From NCBI GenBank assembly GCA_027491195.1, contig JAIXWQ010000012.1:310001-374000 (forward strand): a stretch of DNA of 64,000 nucleotides, in the 5' to 3' direction. A model generated the notes under the pieces. It made no database searches, was not told the origin of the DNA, and was given only the letters and a program-made list of their open reading frames with translations. Of this stretch, positions 1-8,114 are shown piece after piece; positions within the stretch are counted from its first letter, which is position 1; every line of letters starts with the position of its first letter. The position numbers and the translations under genes were made by a program. The DNA comes from Cytophagaceae bacterium (GTDB lineage: Bacteria; Bacteroidota; Bacteroidia; Cytophagales; Spirosomataceae).

Positions 1-1
1 A

Positions 2-1363
2 GTGACCGAAGTGGCAGAGAATGCGATGCAGCCTAATCCGGAGTTTTGGAAAAATGCGCGACACGAGCCACTAAGCACGCAAGATCTGATGGCGTCTGCG
101 TTAATTGATTCCGTCCAAAACCTTCCCGTAGTTCGCACTTACGTCGAGATTGCAGAGATTATTTTGAGTGGTTACAAGAAGTTTAATGACATTGAAGTCG
201 GTCCTTATGTTTCTAGTTTTGCCATCAATAAAATTGAAGGAGCTCGCTTTAGACTAGGCTTTAGAACCAATGCGAATTTCGATAAGCATTGGATTTTGCG
301 CGGGAATGTGGGATTCGGGACAAAAGATTTAATTCCCAAATATGCCGTTGAAGTAAACTATCTTTTCTCTAGAAAGAAGTGGACCGTTGCAGGTTTAAAA
401 CATTCCTATGATATCGAGCGGGTAGGTTTAACACCAGAGCTCATCGGGGATAATAAATTGTTTTATTCCTTCACCCGTTGGGGAGCGTTTTCTGGTGCAT
501 TTTTCAGACGAGAATCTGAAGCCTTTTTCTCCTCAGAAATCACGAAAGGCCTTCGAGTTACGACCTCACTGAATACCCGGTCCTTTGATCCTTTATTCCG
601 TTTTCAGTTTCGTTTGAATCCGGAATTAGGCCGCGCATCTGCCGTTCAAGACTATTACCAGGAAACGTTTGCGACGGTAGAGTTGCGTTTTGCGAAAAAC
701 GAGACTTTTATCATGAATGGAAATGAGCGGATTACCTTAGCAACGAAGCGTATTCCGGTGGTTACTTTTAAATACCAACACGGCTTCAAAGGATTTTTAG
801 GAGGTGATTTTAACTACGATCGCTTCACCTTGAAAGCGTATCAAACCTTTCGTGTAGGATCCTTAGGTCGTTCCGATTATACCTTTACAGCGGGTTATAC
901 ACCTTCGAATTTACCAGCTCCTTTGTTGTTTCCACATTTAGGTAACGAAACTTTCTTTTTCGTACGCTCTGCGTATTCCACGATGAGCTATTTTGAATTT
1001 GTGAGTGATCGCTATGCCTCTATTCAATACAATCATAACTTCGATGGATTGCTCTTTAATCGCATCCCACTTATCAAGAAATTGAAGTGGAGGTTAATTG
1101 CTTCAGGTAATATTTTGATGGGAAGTCAACGGGCAGCGAATCATGAGATTATGCGGGATGTAAATAGCCCATTGCGCTCTAAATTCCTAGATCAATATGC
1201 CTTTGATTCCTTAGATCCGAATAAGCCTTTTGCAGAGGTAGGTTATGGTATTGATAATATTTTCAAGATTTTACGGGTTCAGGCCTTTCATCGTTTGACC
1301 TATTTAGATCACGGTAATCCCCAAAAATTCAGGCTAATGGCCTCCGTTAATTTCTCTTTTTAG
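2..1363 (+). CDS. DUF5686 family outer-membrane protein, 3' part
   Basis: This is the C-terminal part of a DUF5686-type protein, a Bacteroidota outer-membrane family that usually has an N-terminal carboxypeptidase-regulatory-like domain, which would lie left of the window. The frame is open to the left edge, so the GTG at base 2 is probably an internal valine codon. About 453 residues are visible: a short linker, then alternating amphipathic strands rich in aromatics, ending in a terminal phenylalanine (NFSF) as expected for a beta-barrel insertion signal. The function of the family is not established; a role in envelope assembly or transport is only inferred. Family assignment rests on overall sequence character. 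Confidence 0.75.
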   Translation: MTEVAENAMQPNPEFWKNARHEPLSTQDLMASALIDSVQNLPVVRTYVEIAEIILSGYKKFNDIEVGPYVSSFAINKIEGARFRLGFRTNANFDKHWILRGNVGFGTKDLIPKYAVEVNYLFSRKKWTVAGLKHSYDIERVGLTPELIGDNKLFYSFTRWGAFSGAFFRRESEAFFSSEITKGLRVTTSLNTRSFDPLFRFQFRLNPELGRASAVQDYYQETFATVELRFAKNETFIMNGNERITLATKRIPVVTFKYQHGFKGFLGGDFNYDRFTLKAYQTFRVGSLGRSDYTFTAGYTPSNLPAPLLFPHLGNETFFFVRSAYSTMSYFEFVSDRYASIQYNHNFDGLLFNRIPLIKKLKWRLIASGNILMGSQRAANHEIMRDVNSPLRSKFLDQYAFDSLDPNKPFAEVGYGIDNIFKILRVQAFHRLTYLDHGNPQKFRLMASVNFSF

Positions 1364-1410
1364 AACATTATAAAGACGAAAATTTAAACATTTCAAGAAT
1401 ATTTTTAATG

Positions 1411-1446
1411 TGTTTGATTTCGTAAACTCAGCGACCTATATTTACA
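1411..1446 (+). promoter_or_regulatory. weak promoter candidate before plsY
   Basis: A TTTG at about 1412 is followed after a spacer of roughly 20 bases by TATATTTA, one mismatch from the Bacteroidota -7 box TAnnTTTG. It lies just upstream of the plsY start. It is a sequence match only. Confidence 0.3.
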
Positions 1447-1465
1447 AGGTTCCAATCCAAAATAT

Positions 1466-2110
1466 ATGCTTTTAATACTTGTAGGGCTCAGTTTATTAAG
1501 TTACCTGTTAGGATCAATTCCGACGGCAATTTGGTATGGAGACCGTTACCATGGTATCGACATTCGTCAGCACGGTAGTGGAAATGCAGGTGCGACGAAC
1601 ACCTTCCGGGTGCTAGGTAAAAAAGCGGGTAGCATTGTGTTATTTGTGGATGCCTTGAAAGGATTTGCGGCAGCAAGCTTAGCGACGGTTTTATATACTT
1701 TCAATTTAGTGGACTGGCAAACCTGCGTAACACTGAAGATTTTATTCGGCTTCTTAGCCATTATTGGACATTTACTTCCCGTTTTTTGTGATTTTAAAGG
1801 AGGAAAAGGCGTAGCTACCACCTTAGGAATGGTCATTGCGCTTCATCCCCAGGCCGCTTTAGTTAGTAGTTTGGTCTTCTTGCTCGTCTTTGGGTTTTCA
1901 CATTACGTCTCTTTAGGATCGATGGTAACTTCGTTGGTATTTCCACTATTACTTCAGTTTGGGGTATTTGGGAAGGAATTACCTATTTTGATTTATTTCG
2001 GATTCATCATTTCCTTTTTAGTGATATTTACGCACCGTAAAAATATCGGGCGAATCATTTCAGGAACGGAAAATCGGATGTATCTTATTCCTCGAAAAGG
2101 CCGTTTATAA
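1466..2110 (+). CDS. plsY: glycerol-3-phosphate acyltransferase PlsY
   Basis: PlsY is the membrane acyltransferase that moves an acyl group from acyl-phosphate to glycerol-3-phosphate, the first step of phospholipid synthesis. The 214 residues fit the family. Visible family motifs are GSGNAGATNTFRVLG at residues 37-51 and GGKGVATT at 112-119, and five hydrophobic segments are apparent. The ATG at 1466 puts the first membrane segment at the N-terminus. The acyl-phosphate synthase gene plsX is not in the window. The gene reads toward an M20 dipeptidase 21 bases downstream and may be cotranscribed with it. Confidence 0.95.
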   Translation: MLLILVGLSLLSYLLGSIPTAIWYGDRYHGIDIRQHGSGNAGATNTFRVLGKKAGSIVLFVDALKGFAAASLATVLYTFNLVDWQTCVTLKILFGFLAIIGHLLPVFCDFKGGKGVATTLGMVIALHPQAALVSSLVFLLVFGFSHYVSLGSMVTSLVFPLLLQFGVFGKELPILIYFGFIISFLVIFTHRKNIGRIISGTENRMYLIPRKGRL

Positions 2111-2131
2111 GCCTTTAAATTTTCATTTACT

Positions 2132-3502
2132 ATGCAATCAACACACGAATTTATCGCCTCCCAAAAGGATCGGTTTTTAGCGGAGCTATTAGACTTATTA
2201 CGTATTCCTTCTATTTCAGCAGACCCCGCCTATGCGGGTGATGTGAGAAAGGCAGCGGAGTGGATAGCAGAGAACCTTCGAAATGCGGGTGCAGATCACG
2301 TGAGATTAGAAGAAACATCAGGGTATCCGATTGTTTATGGAGAGAAAATGGTAGATCCTGCCGCTCCCACAGTGCTAGTTTATGGGCACTATGATGTGCA
2401 GCCGGCGGATCCTTTAGAGCTTTGGGATAATCCTCCCTTCGAACCTGTGATTAAAGATGACGTGATATATGCGCGTGGAGCTTGTGATGATAAGGGTCAG
2501 GTTTTTATGCACGTGAAGGCATTCGAGGCCATGTGTGCTACGGGTAATTTAGCCTGCAATGTGAAGTTTATGATCGAGGGAGAAGAGGAAGTGGGCTCAG
2601 ATAACCTGGGAAACTTTGTGGCGGCGAATAAGGAATTGCTAAAAGCAGATGTGATTTTAATCTCTGATACCGCGATTATTGCGAATGATATTCCGTCGAT
2701 TGATGTCGGTTTACGTGGTTTGAGCTACATGGAAGTGGAAGTTCAAGGGCCTAACCGCGATTTACACTCAGGTGTTTATGGTGGCGCGGTGGCGAATCCG
2801 ATTAATATTTTATGCCAAATGATCTCCTCCATGCACGATGAGTTCAATCACATCACGATTCCTGGATTTTACGATGGAGTAATGGAGGTGAGTGCAGCGG
2901 ATCGGGCTGCGATGGCTCAGACGCCTTTTGATTTAGAAGCTTACCAAAAAGATTTAGGCATCGACACCGTTTACGGTGAGAAAGGCTTTACTACATTAGA
3001 GCGTGCTTCTATTCGTCCGACGTTGGATGTCAATGGAATTTGGGGTGGTTATACTGGCGAAGGAGCGAAGACGGTTTTGCCTTCTAAGGCTTTCGCGAAA
3101 ATCTCCATGCGATTAGTGCCTAATCAGTCTTCGGCTGAAATTACGCGTTTGTTTACAGAGCATTTTATTTCGATTGCACCTAAAGGAGTTAAGGTTAAAG
3201 TGACCGCTCACCATGGTGGCGAAGGATATTTAATGCCGACAGACAGTATTGCTTTTCAAGCGGCATCGGATGCGATGACGACGACATTTGGGAAGGAGCC
3301 CATTCCTACACGTGGAGGTGGAAGTATTCCGATTGTGGCCTTATTCGAGAAAGAATTGGGAATTAAATCGATCTTGATGGGTTTTGGCTTAGATTCAGAT
3401 GCGATTCACTCCCCTAACGAGCATTATGGCCTATTTAATTTTTATAAAGGGATAGAAACGATTCCTCATTTCTTCCAAAACTTCGCAGATTTATCGAAAT
3501 AA
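2132..3502 (+). CDS. M20 family dipeptidase
   Basis: Zinc metallopeptidase of the M20/CNDP-like dipeptidase group, expected to cleave di- or short peptides in the cytoplasm. The HYDVQP metal site is visible with H86 and D88, bridging Asp at about 119-120 in ARGACDDKGQ, the catalytic and ligand glutamates in EGEEEVGS (about 150-156), and the late histidine in the HSPNEH segment near the C-terminus. The dimerisation domain sits between the two halves. Its 456 residues match the family. The murQ start codon follows one base after this stop, so the two are probably in one transcript; joint recycling of wall peptide and sugar is plausible but inferred. Confidence 0.88.
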   Translation: MQSTHEFIASQKDRFLAELLDLLRIPSISADPAYAGDVRKAAEWIAENLRNAGADHVRLEETSGYPIVYGEKMVDPAAPTVLVYGHYDVQPADPLELWDNPPFEPVIKDDVIYARGACDDKGQVFMHVKAFEAMCATGNLACNVKFMIEGEEEVGSDNLGNFVAANKELLKADVILISDTAIIANDIPSIDVGLRGLSYMEVEVQGPNRDLHSGVYGGAVANPINILCQMISSMHDEFNHITIPGFYDGVMEVSAADRAAMAQTPFDLEAYQKDLGIDTVYGEKGFTTLERASIRPTLDVNGIWGGYTGEGAKTVLPSKAFAKISMRLVPNQSSAEITRLFTEHFISIAPKGVKVKVTAHHGGEGYLMPTDSIAFQAASDAMTTTFGKEPIPTRGGGSIPIVALFEKELGIKSILMGFGLDSDAIHSPNEHYGLFNFYKGIETIPHFFQNFADLSK

Positions 3503-3503
3503 G

Positions 3504-4328
3504 ATGGCAGAAAACTTAAGTGCTTTAGCGACGGAATCATCCTCGACCTACCAAGATTTAGAAAAACAAACGGTCGACACCATCTTACGCCAAATCAATG
3601 CGGAAGATAAAACCGTGCCATTAGCGGTGGAAAAAGTCATTCCCGCTATCGAGCCACTTGTGCATGAAATCGTGAAACGCATGAAGCAAGGCGGTCGTCT
3701 ATTTTACATTGGTGCCGGTACTTCTGGACGTTTAGGCGTTGTCGATGCGTCCGAATGTCCACCCACTTACGGCGTACCCCATGATTGGGTGATCGGTCTA
3801 ATTGCGGGAGGAGATTCGGCGATTCGAAAAGCAGTGGAGAATGCGGAGGATGATGAAAAACAAGCCTGGTTAGACATGGAGGCCTATGGCATTGATACCT
3901 TAGACACCGTTATCGGAATTGCGGCTTCAGGTCGTACGCCTTATGTGGTGGGAGGATTGCGTGATGCAAATGCTCGTGGAATTCTAACGGGATGCATTGT
4001 CTGCAATGGAGGAAGTGTGGTGGCTGCAGAGGCAAAATACCCGATTGAAGTGATTGTAGGTCCAGAATATGTGACAGGTAGTACAAGAATGAAGTCAGGT
4101 ACGGCCCAAAAACTGGTCTTGAACATGCTTTCCACTGCGGTCATGATTCAGCTAGGTCGTGTTCGGGGGAATAAAATGGTGGATATGCAGTTGAGTAATC
4201 ACAAGTTAGTGTTGCGCGCGATCCGCATGGTACGAGAAGCAACAGGAGTGAGTGATGAGGTGGCTGCGGAACTTTTGGAAAAACACGGCAGCGTGCGAAA
4301 CGCAGTCGATGCAATTCAAGCAAAATAA
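3504..4328 (+). CDS. murQ: N-acetylmuramic acid 6-phosphate etherase
   Basis: MurQ hydrolyses the lactyl ether of MurNAc-6-phosphate to give GlcNAc-6-phosphate and D-lactate, a step in recycling cell-wall sugar. It is a SIS-domain protein: the sugar-phosphate loop GAGTSGRLG is at residues 70-78, followed by DASECPPTYG with the expected active-site glutamate E84. A C-terminal UBA-like helical segment closes the protein. Its 274 residues are slightly shorter than the E. coli enzyme but all core segments are present. The start lies one base after the dipeptidase stop. No anhMurNAc kinase (anmK) is seen in the window. Confidence 0.93.
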   Translation: MAENLSALATESSSTYQDLEKQTVDTILRQINAEDKTVPLAVEKVIPAIEPLVHEIVKRMKQGGRLFYIGAGTSGRLGVVDASECPPTYGVPHDWVIGLIAGGDSAIRKAVENAEDDEKQAWLDMEAYGIDTLDTVIGIAASGRTPYVVGGLRDANARGILTGCIVCNGGSVVAAEAKYPIEVIVGPEYVTGSTRMKSGTAQKLVLNMLSTAVMIQLGRVRGNKMVDMQLSNHKLVLRAIRMVREATGVSDEVAAELLEKHGSVRNAVDAIQAK

Positions 4329-4331
4329 ATT

Positions 4332-4360
4332 GGGATAATAGCGCTTTAATCCCTTTATTT
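4332..4360 (+). terminator. possible weak terminator after murQ
   Basis: GGGAT and ATCCC arms flank an AGCGCT core and are followed by TTTATTT. The stem is short and imperfect, so this is a weak candidate for ending the M20-murQ transcript. Confidence 0.3.
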
Positions 4361-4386
4361 GTAATGTAATTAAATTAATACCTCGT

Positions 4387-4710
4387 ATGAAAAACATATC
4401 TAAACTAATTTTAACGTTCGTATTCGGAACAATTGCTTTCGGTTTTCAAGCAAAAGCGGAAGATTTTCCAGCAGACATCAAACCATTAATGACAAAATAT
4501 ACTTGCTTCGCTTGTCACAAAGTAGACGCTCGTTTAGTAGGTCCAGCTTACAAAGATGTAGCTAAGAAGAAGTATTCAGTAGATAAAATTGTTGCTTTAA
4601 TCGCGAAGCCGCAGCCATCTAACTGGCCAGGTTACCCTCCAATGGCTCCAATGACGGTACCTAAGGATGATGCTGTTAAATTAGCGAAGTACATCAACTC
4701 GTTGAAATAA
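4387..4710 (+). CDS. periplasmic cytochrome c (class I)
   Basis: Small secreted monohaem cytochrome c, an electron carrier in the periplasm. A Sec signal peptide covers roughly residues 1-24 with cleavage after QAKA. The haem-binding motif is CFACH at residues 40-44, with C40 and C43 as thioether sites and H44 as the proximal ligand. A methionine in PPMAPM (M86 or M89) is the likely sixth ligand. The mature length of about 83 residues matches the cytochrome c-551/552 type. It is monocistronic: about 58 bases after murQ and followed by a strong hairpin. Its redox partner is not evident. Confidence 0.92.
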   Translation: MKNISKLILTFVFGTIAFGFQAKAEDFPADIKPLMTKYTCFACHKVDARLVGPAYKDVAKKKYSVDKIVALIAKPQPSNWPGYPPMAPMTVPKDDAVKLAKYINSLK

Positions 4711-4724
4711 TTTATCTGATTGCA

Positions 4725-4759
4725 TAAAAAAGCCTTCGAATTTTTTCGAAGGCTTTTTT
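4725..4759. terminator. bidirectional hairpin terminator
   Basis: A near-perfect inverted repeat: an A-run, GCCTTCGAA arm, T-rich loop, TTCGAAGGC arm, then a T-run. It lies between the convergent cytochrome c and GNAT genes and can terminate both. Confidence 0.85.
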
Positions 4760-4762
4760 GTT

Positions 4763-5239
4763 TTATAGCTCTTTTAACATCCAAATGTCGCAGCCGCAAT
4801 GCCCGCTATTCCCCAAAGGTCCATCGAGCGATTTGAATCCGACTTTCTCGTAAATCGAAACGGCTTTAGTCAGTTCCGGCATCGATTCTAAATACACCTG
4901 GGTATACCCATGTGACTTTGCCCAGCTCATCGACTTTTCCATCAATTGCTTGCCTAGTCCTGTGCCTCTGGCTTCTTTGGCCACATACAATTTCACAAGC
5001 TCACAAGTTCCTTCCGGTAAATTATCGGTCGGGAATATGCCACAACCACCTACCACTTTATGGTCAATGGTGGCTACAAAATAATAGGATCCAGGAGTTC
5101 TGAAAAGCTCATACAAAGCATCCGTGGTCGGATCAAAATAGACCGTTCCCGGTTTGTTTGCCCCAAATTCCGTCAGTGCCGCCCGAATGACCTTCGCCAA
5201 TTCTACGTTATCACCTGGTTCAATGGGCCGAATCTGCAT
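4763..5239 (-). CDS. GNAT family N-acetyltransferase
   Basis: Acetyl-CoA-dependent N-acetyltransferase of the GNAT fold; the substrate cannot be read from sequence. The acetyl-CoA pyrophosphate loop is RGTGLG at residues 91-96, preceded by the beta4 strand ELVKLYVAKEA and followed by the helix KQLMEKSM. Its 158 residues are a complete single domain. The start lies four bases after the stop of the DUF5606 gene, so the two are probably cotranscribed from the promoter near 5770. Confidence 0.85.
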   Translation of the reverse strand: MQIRPIEPGDNVELAKVIRAALTEFGANKPGTVYFDPTTDALYELFRTPGSYYFVATIDHKVVGGCGIFPTDNLPEGTCELVKLYVAKEARGTGLGKQLMEKSMSWAKSHGYTQVYLESMPELTKAVSIYEKVGFKSLDGPLGNSGHCGCDIWMLKEL

Positions 5240-5243
5240 GTGC

Positions 5244-5747
5244 TTATTTTGCTGCTTTTTTCGCGGCAGGCTTTTTTTCTGCTTTTTCAGCTGGAGCTTT
5301 CTCCGCTTTCGGAGCTTTTTCTGCTTTCTCTGCCTTCGCAGCTGCCGGGAATAATTCTGGTGTATTTGCCACTAAAATTAAATACCAGCTTAAGATTTTT
5401 TTGATATCTGATGCAAATACGCGATCCGTATCGTAGTTAGGAACTACCGTTGCTAATGTGCTAAATAACTCCGCATCGCTTGCTTTTTTTGCCTCGATAG
5501 GTAAAACGCCATTGAATTTAGCGTGGATTTGTAAGAATAAGTCTGCTAACGGCAAAGTGCTATCTTGGTGATCGTCTAAGTACAAAGAGATGTCTTTTAA
5601 TACCGAAATACGTGTTTGACCACCTACAACTGATTTTTGTTTTGCTGCGTCCAAAGTCTCCACAATCACTCCCGTGCGTGTAGGCTTTAACACTTTGTAC
5701 AATCCACTTTTTCCCGAGATATGGGCAACTTCATTCAATAAATCCAT
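5244..5747 (-). CDS. DUF5606 protein with Lys/Ala-rich tail
   Basis: Protein of 167 residues whose first 120 or so residues resemble the Bacteroidota family DUF5606 (N-terminus MDLLNEVAHISGKSG). The remaining part, residues about 130-167, is a low-complexity tail built from A, K, E and P, ending in PAAKKAAK. Such tails resemble histone-H1-like, nucleic-acid-binding extensions, but that role is inference. There is no signal peptide or membrane segment, so it is presumably cytoplasmic. It is the first gene of a two-gene unit with the GNAT gene and lies just downstream of engB on the same strand. Confidence 0.8.
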   Translation of the reverse strand: MDLLNEVAHISGKSGLYKVLKPTRTGVIVETLDAAKQKSVVGGQTRISVLKDISLYLDDHQDSTLPLADLFLQIHAKFNGVLPIEAKKASDAELFSTLATVVPNYDTDRVFASDIKKILSWYLILVANTPELFPAAAKAEKAEKAPKAEKAPAEKAEKKPAAKKAAK

Positions 5748-5769
5748 GTTTTTTCGCTTGTTATGGGGG

Positions 5770-5777
5770 CAAAATTA
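5770..5777 (-). promoter_or_regulatory. -7 promoter box for DUF5606-GNAT
   Basis: Minus strand reads TAATTTTG, a full match to TAnnTTTG, with its 3' end 22 bases before the DUF5606 start codon. No clear -33 TTG was found. Confidence 0.5.
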
Positions 5778-5780
5778 GTA

Positions 5781-6419
5781 TTATTTCCCTATTCTGTAAG
5801 GGGATGTCTGAATTAATTCATCGATGGACTTTAAAATATCCTCGCGTCCAACGTGCTTCTCCGCCGACGTAATAAACAACGGAGGCAGTTCATCCCACAT
5901 CTCTAACAAGAAATTCTTGTAAAGCTCGACACTCTCATTCACCTGCTTTTGGGATAATTTATCCGACTTTGTAAAGACAATATAGAACGGAATTTCATCT
6001 TCTACCATCCGGCTCATAAACTCGATATCCACCGCCTGCGGCTTCAAACGAATATCCACCAGCACAAACAAACACGTCAAATTCTCCCGATGAATCAAAT
6101 AATCGAAGATCATCTTCTCAAATTCCTTGCGCTTCTCCTTACTGACTTTGGCAAAACCATAGCCCGGCAAATCCACTAAATACCACTTCTCATCAATAAT
6201 AAAGTGGTTAATCAATTGCGTCTTACCCGGAGTCTGAGACGTTTTCGCCAAACCCTTATGAAAGGTCAACGAATTAATTAATGACGATTTCCCTACATTC
6301 GATCGGCCAATAAAGGCAAATTCAGGAAATTTCGCCGGCGGGCAATTCTTAAAATCGGTGTTACTAGTAACAAATTTAGCGTTAATCTGAGCCATAGGGC
6401 GGGTGATGATGAGGGACAA
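5781..6419 (-). CDS. engB: ribosome biogenesis GTPase EngB (YsxC/YihA)
   Basis: Essential small GTPase needed for assembly of the large ribosomal subunit. All G motifs are visible: G1 GRSNVGKSS at residues 38-46, G3 DLPGYG at 83-88, G4 TKSD at 150-153, and a C-terminal TSAEK as G5. Its 212 residues match the family. Two starts are possible: the ATG at 6419 or the internal methionine at residue 9 (MAQINAKF), which is closer to the usual family N-terminus. The region just upstream is the heptamer array at 6433-6509, so its promoter must lie within or beyond a repeat. Confidence 0.95.
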   Translation of the reverse strand: MSLIITRPMAQINAKFVTSNTDFKNCPPAKFPEFAFIGRSNVGKSSLINSLTFHKGLAKTSQTPGKTQLINHFIIDEKWYLVDLPGYGFAKVSKEKRKEFEKMIFDYLIHRENLTCLFVLVDIRLKPQAVDIEFMSRMVEDEIPFYIVFTKSDKLSQKQVNESVELYKNFLLEMWDELPPLFITSAEKHVGREDILKSIDELIQTSPYRIGK

Positions 6420-6432
6420 AGGTAAGGAAAAT

Positions 6433-6509
6433 AGTCGACAGTCGTCAGTCGCTAGTCGCTAGTCGCTAGTCGCTAGTCGCTAGTCGCTAGTCGCTAGTCG
6501 CTAGTCGAG
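6433..6509 (+). repeat. AGTCGCT heptamer array (left end)
   Basis: Eleven contiguous 7-base units: AGTCGAC, AGTCGTC, eight identical AGTCGCT copies (6447-6502), then AGTCGAG. The eight perfect copies suggest recent expansion or slippage. It starts 13 bases upstream of the engB start codon. Confidence 0.95.
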
Positions 6510-6592
6510 ATAAAAATAGATTACAAGTTAGTTGATAGGATATAAGTTCGCAAAACTGAAACTTTGGTATGTGTATTTCAAAATTGAAGAAT

Positions 6593-6970
6593 ATGAAAAT
6601 TAGAACTTTTGAGGATTTATTGGTTTGGCAAAAAGCCATTGCACACACGATTGAGATATATAAAAGGTTTCAGTTGGTTTCTGATTTTGGTTTTAAGAAT
6701 CAAATTCATCGTGCTTCAATATCTATTTCGAATAATATAGCGGAAGGATTTGAACGAGGTTCTGATCGTGATTTTAGGAGATTTTTATTTATATCACAGG
6801 GGTCCTGCAGTGAAGTAAAATCAATGATTTATATCGCATTGAAATTAAATTATATTTCTCAATGCGAGTTCGCCATAATATACGGCCAATTAAATGAAAT
6901 AGGTAAAATGCTTTTTGGCTTAATAAAAACCTTAAATAGTTCAGAAATTAGAAAATACAGGGCCGACTAG
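6593..6970 (+). CDS. four helix bundle protein (23S rRNA intervening-sequence / Avd-like family)
   Basis: Small all-helical protein of the 23S-IVP-like four-helix-bundle family. Family features seen are FEDLLVWQKA near the N-terminus, a central RASISISNNIAEG stretch, ERGSDRDFRRFL and the following QGS-E segment. The function of the family is not settled; relatives include the Avd accessory protein of diversity-generating retroelements. I chose the ATG at 6593 (MKIRTFED), giving 125 residues, because it matches the family N-terminus; an ATG at 6569 is in frame. The stop codon TAG is the end of the first unit (CGACTAG) of the right-hand heptamer array, so the repeat supplies the gene's terminus. 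Base composition is AT-rich, suggesting acquisition. Confidence 0.9.
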   Translation: MKIRTFEDLLVWQKAIAHTIEIYKRFQLVSDFGFKNQIHRASISISNNIAEGFERGSDRDFRRFLFISQGSCSEVKSMIYIALKLNYISQCEFAIIYGQLNEIGKMLFGLIKTLNSSEIRKYRAD

Positions 6971-7005
6971 TGACTAGCGACTAGTGACTTTCGACTAGTG
7001 ACTTT
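6964..7005 (-). repeat. inverted AGTCGCT-type heptamer array (right end)
   Basis: Six 7-base units on the plus strand: CGACTAG, TGACTAG, CGACTAG, TGACTTT, CGACTAG, TGACTTT. They are the reverse complement of the left array type. The array overlaps the stop of the four-helix-bundle gene and ends seven bases before the hemE promoter box. Confidence 0.9.
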
Positions 7006-7011
7006 TTTCCC

Positions 7012-7019
7012 TATCTTTG
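7012..7019 (+). promoter_or_regulatory. -7 promoter box for hemE
   Basis: TATCTTTG matches TAnnTTTG exactly and ends 16 bases before the hemE start codon. Any -33 element would fall inside the heptamer array, so the repeat forms the upstream half of this promoter. Confidence 0.55.
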
Positions 7020-7035
7020 CAGCTCGAATTAGCAT

Positions 7036-8064
7036 ATGGAAAAACTACAAAACGATCTTCTTCTTCGTGCCGCGCAGGGTCTGCCTGTGGAGCGAATTCC
7101 CGTTTGGGTGATGCGTCAGGCAGGGAGAATTTTACCTGAATATAGAGAAGTGAGAGCGAAGGCGGGGTCCTTTATTGGGCTGGCGACGCATCCAGAGATG
7201 GCGGCGGAGGTGACGATTCAGCCGGTAACGCGTTTTGGGGTGGATGCGGCGATTATCTTTTCAGATATTCTAGTGGTTCCGGAGGCGATGGGTTTGCCCT
7301 ATGTGATGGAGGAGCAGAAGGGGCCAGTTTTTCCGGAGGTGATTCGATCGAAGGCGGATTTAGCAAAAATTAGAGAGGCGAATCCGGAAGAGGATTTGAA
7401 ATATGTGTTGGATGCGATTAAGATTGTGAAGAAGGAGTTAGCTGGCAAGGTTCCATTAATTGGTTTTGCGGGTGCGCCGTTCACGATTTTCTGTTATATG
7501 GTCGAGGGGAAAGGGTCGAAGACTTTTTCGCAGGCCAAAAAAATGTTGTATGCCGAGCCTGAGTTAGCGCATGCTTTATTGCAAAAGATTACGGATTCTA
7601 CGATTTCGTATTTGAAGGCACAAGTAGCGGCCGGGGCTAATTTAGTCCAAATCTTTGATTCTTGGGCCGGGATTTTGTCGCCCGCGCAATATTCGGTGTT
7701 TTCGACGCCATATTTGAAGCAGATTTGCAATGCGGTGACGGAAGTTCCAGTGACGCTTTTTGCGAAAGGTGCTTTCTTCGCTCGTGAAGAGATGGCTGCT
7801 TTGAATTGTGCGACGATTGGTTTGGATTGGAATATGGATATCGCGGAATCGAGAAAACTAGTGGGTCCGAATAAGACCTTGCAAGGTAATCTTGATCCTT
7901 GTGCGTTGTATGGCGACTTCAAGACGGTGGAAGCGGAGACGAAAAAGATGATTGATCAGTTTGGGACGCAGCGTTACATTGCAAATTTAGGACACGGAGT
8001 TTATCCCGATATTGATCCGGATAAGGTGCAGTGTTTTGTAGACACGGTTCAGAATTACAAATAA
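7036..8064 (+). CDS. hemE: uroporphyrinogen decarboxylase
   Basis: HemE decarboxylates the four acetate side chains of uroporphyrinogen III to give coproporphyrinogen III in haem synthesis, in the cytoplasm. The signature [10 protein letters not shown] is at residues 22-31, and the conserved [13 protein letters not shown] segment with the active-site aspartate follows. The C-terminal [10 protein letters not shown] and [13 protein letters not shown] segments are as expected. The length of 342 residues is normal. It is monocistronic, with its own promoter box upstream and a hairpin terminator directly after the stop. No other haem genes are in the window. Confidence 0.96.
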   Translation: MEKLQNDLLLRAAQGLPVERIPVWVMRQAGRILPEYREVRAKAGSFIGLATHPEMAAEVTIQPVTRFGVDAAIIFSDILVVPEAMGLPYVMEEQKGPVFPEVIRSKADLAKIREANPEEDLKYVLDAIKIVKKELAGKVPLIGFAGAPFTIFCYMVEGKGSKTFSQAKKMLYAEPELAHALLQKITDSTISYLKAQVAAGANLVQIFDSWAGILSPAQYSVFSTPYLKQICNAVTEVPVTLFAKGAFFAREEMAALNCATIGLDWNMDIAESRKLVGPNKTLQGNLDPCALYGDFKTVEAETKKMIDQFGTQRYIANLGHGVYPDIDPDKVQCFVDTVQNYK

Positions 8065-8097
8065 AAAAAAGGCCTTGCGATTTGCGAGGCCTTTTTC
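8064..8097. terminator. hairpin terminator between hemE and guaB
   Basis: An A-run, an AGGCCTTGCG arm, a short loop, a GCGAGGCCT arm (with GU pairs) and a T-run. It overlaps the hemE stop and serves the convergent hemE and guaB transcripts. Confidence 0.8.
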
Positions 8098-8114
8098 ATT
8101 GATAAACTAAAAAC

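Larger units (their letters stand above)
6433..7005 (+). mobile_element. candidate mobile element: four-helix-bundle gene between inverted heptamer arrays
   Basis: The stretch begins with a direct array of AGTCGCT-type units, contains one gene (6593-6970), and ends with an array of the same unit in reverse orientation. The gene is visibly AT-richer than engB and hemE on either side. The inverted ends, single cargo gene and dispersal of the unit elsewhere (25380, 61721) suggest a compact mobile or mobilised element of about 573 bases. No transposase or target-site duplication was identified, so the mobile-element call is inference. Confidence 0.4.

Noticed and set aside
5060-5404. Open frame on the plus strand with Phe/Leu-rich low complexity
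   Set aside because: It mirrors the Lys/Ala-rich tail of the DUF5606 gene on the other strand.
6433-6509. CRISPR array
   Set aside because: Units are 7 bases and contiguous, with no spacers and no cas genes.
6593-6970. Diversity-generating retroelement accessory gene (Avd)
   Set aside because: The protein family is similar, but I see no reverse transcriptase and no template/variable repeat pair in the window.
6593-6970. 23S rRNA intervening sequence
   Set aside because: There is no rRNA sequence on either side; the gene lies between engB and hemE.
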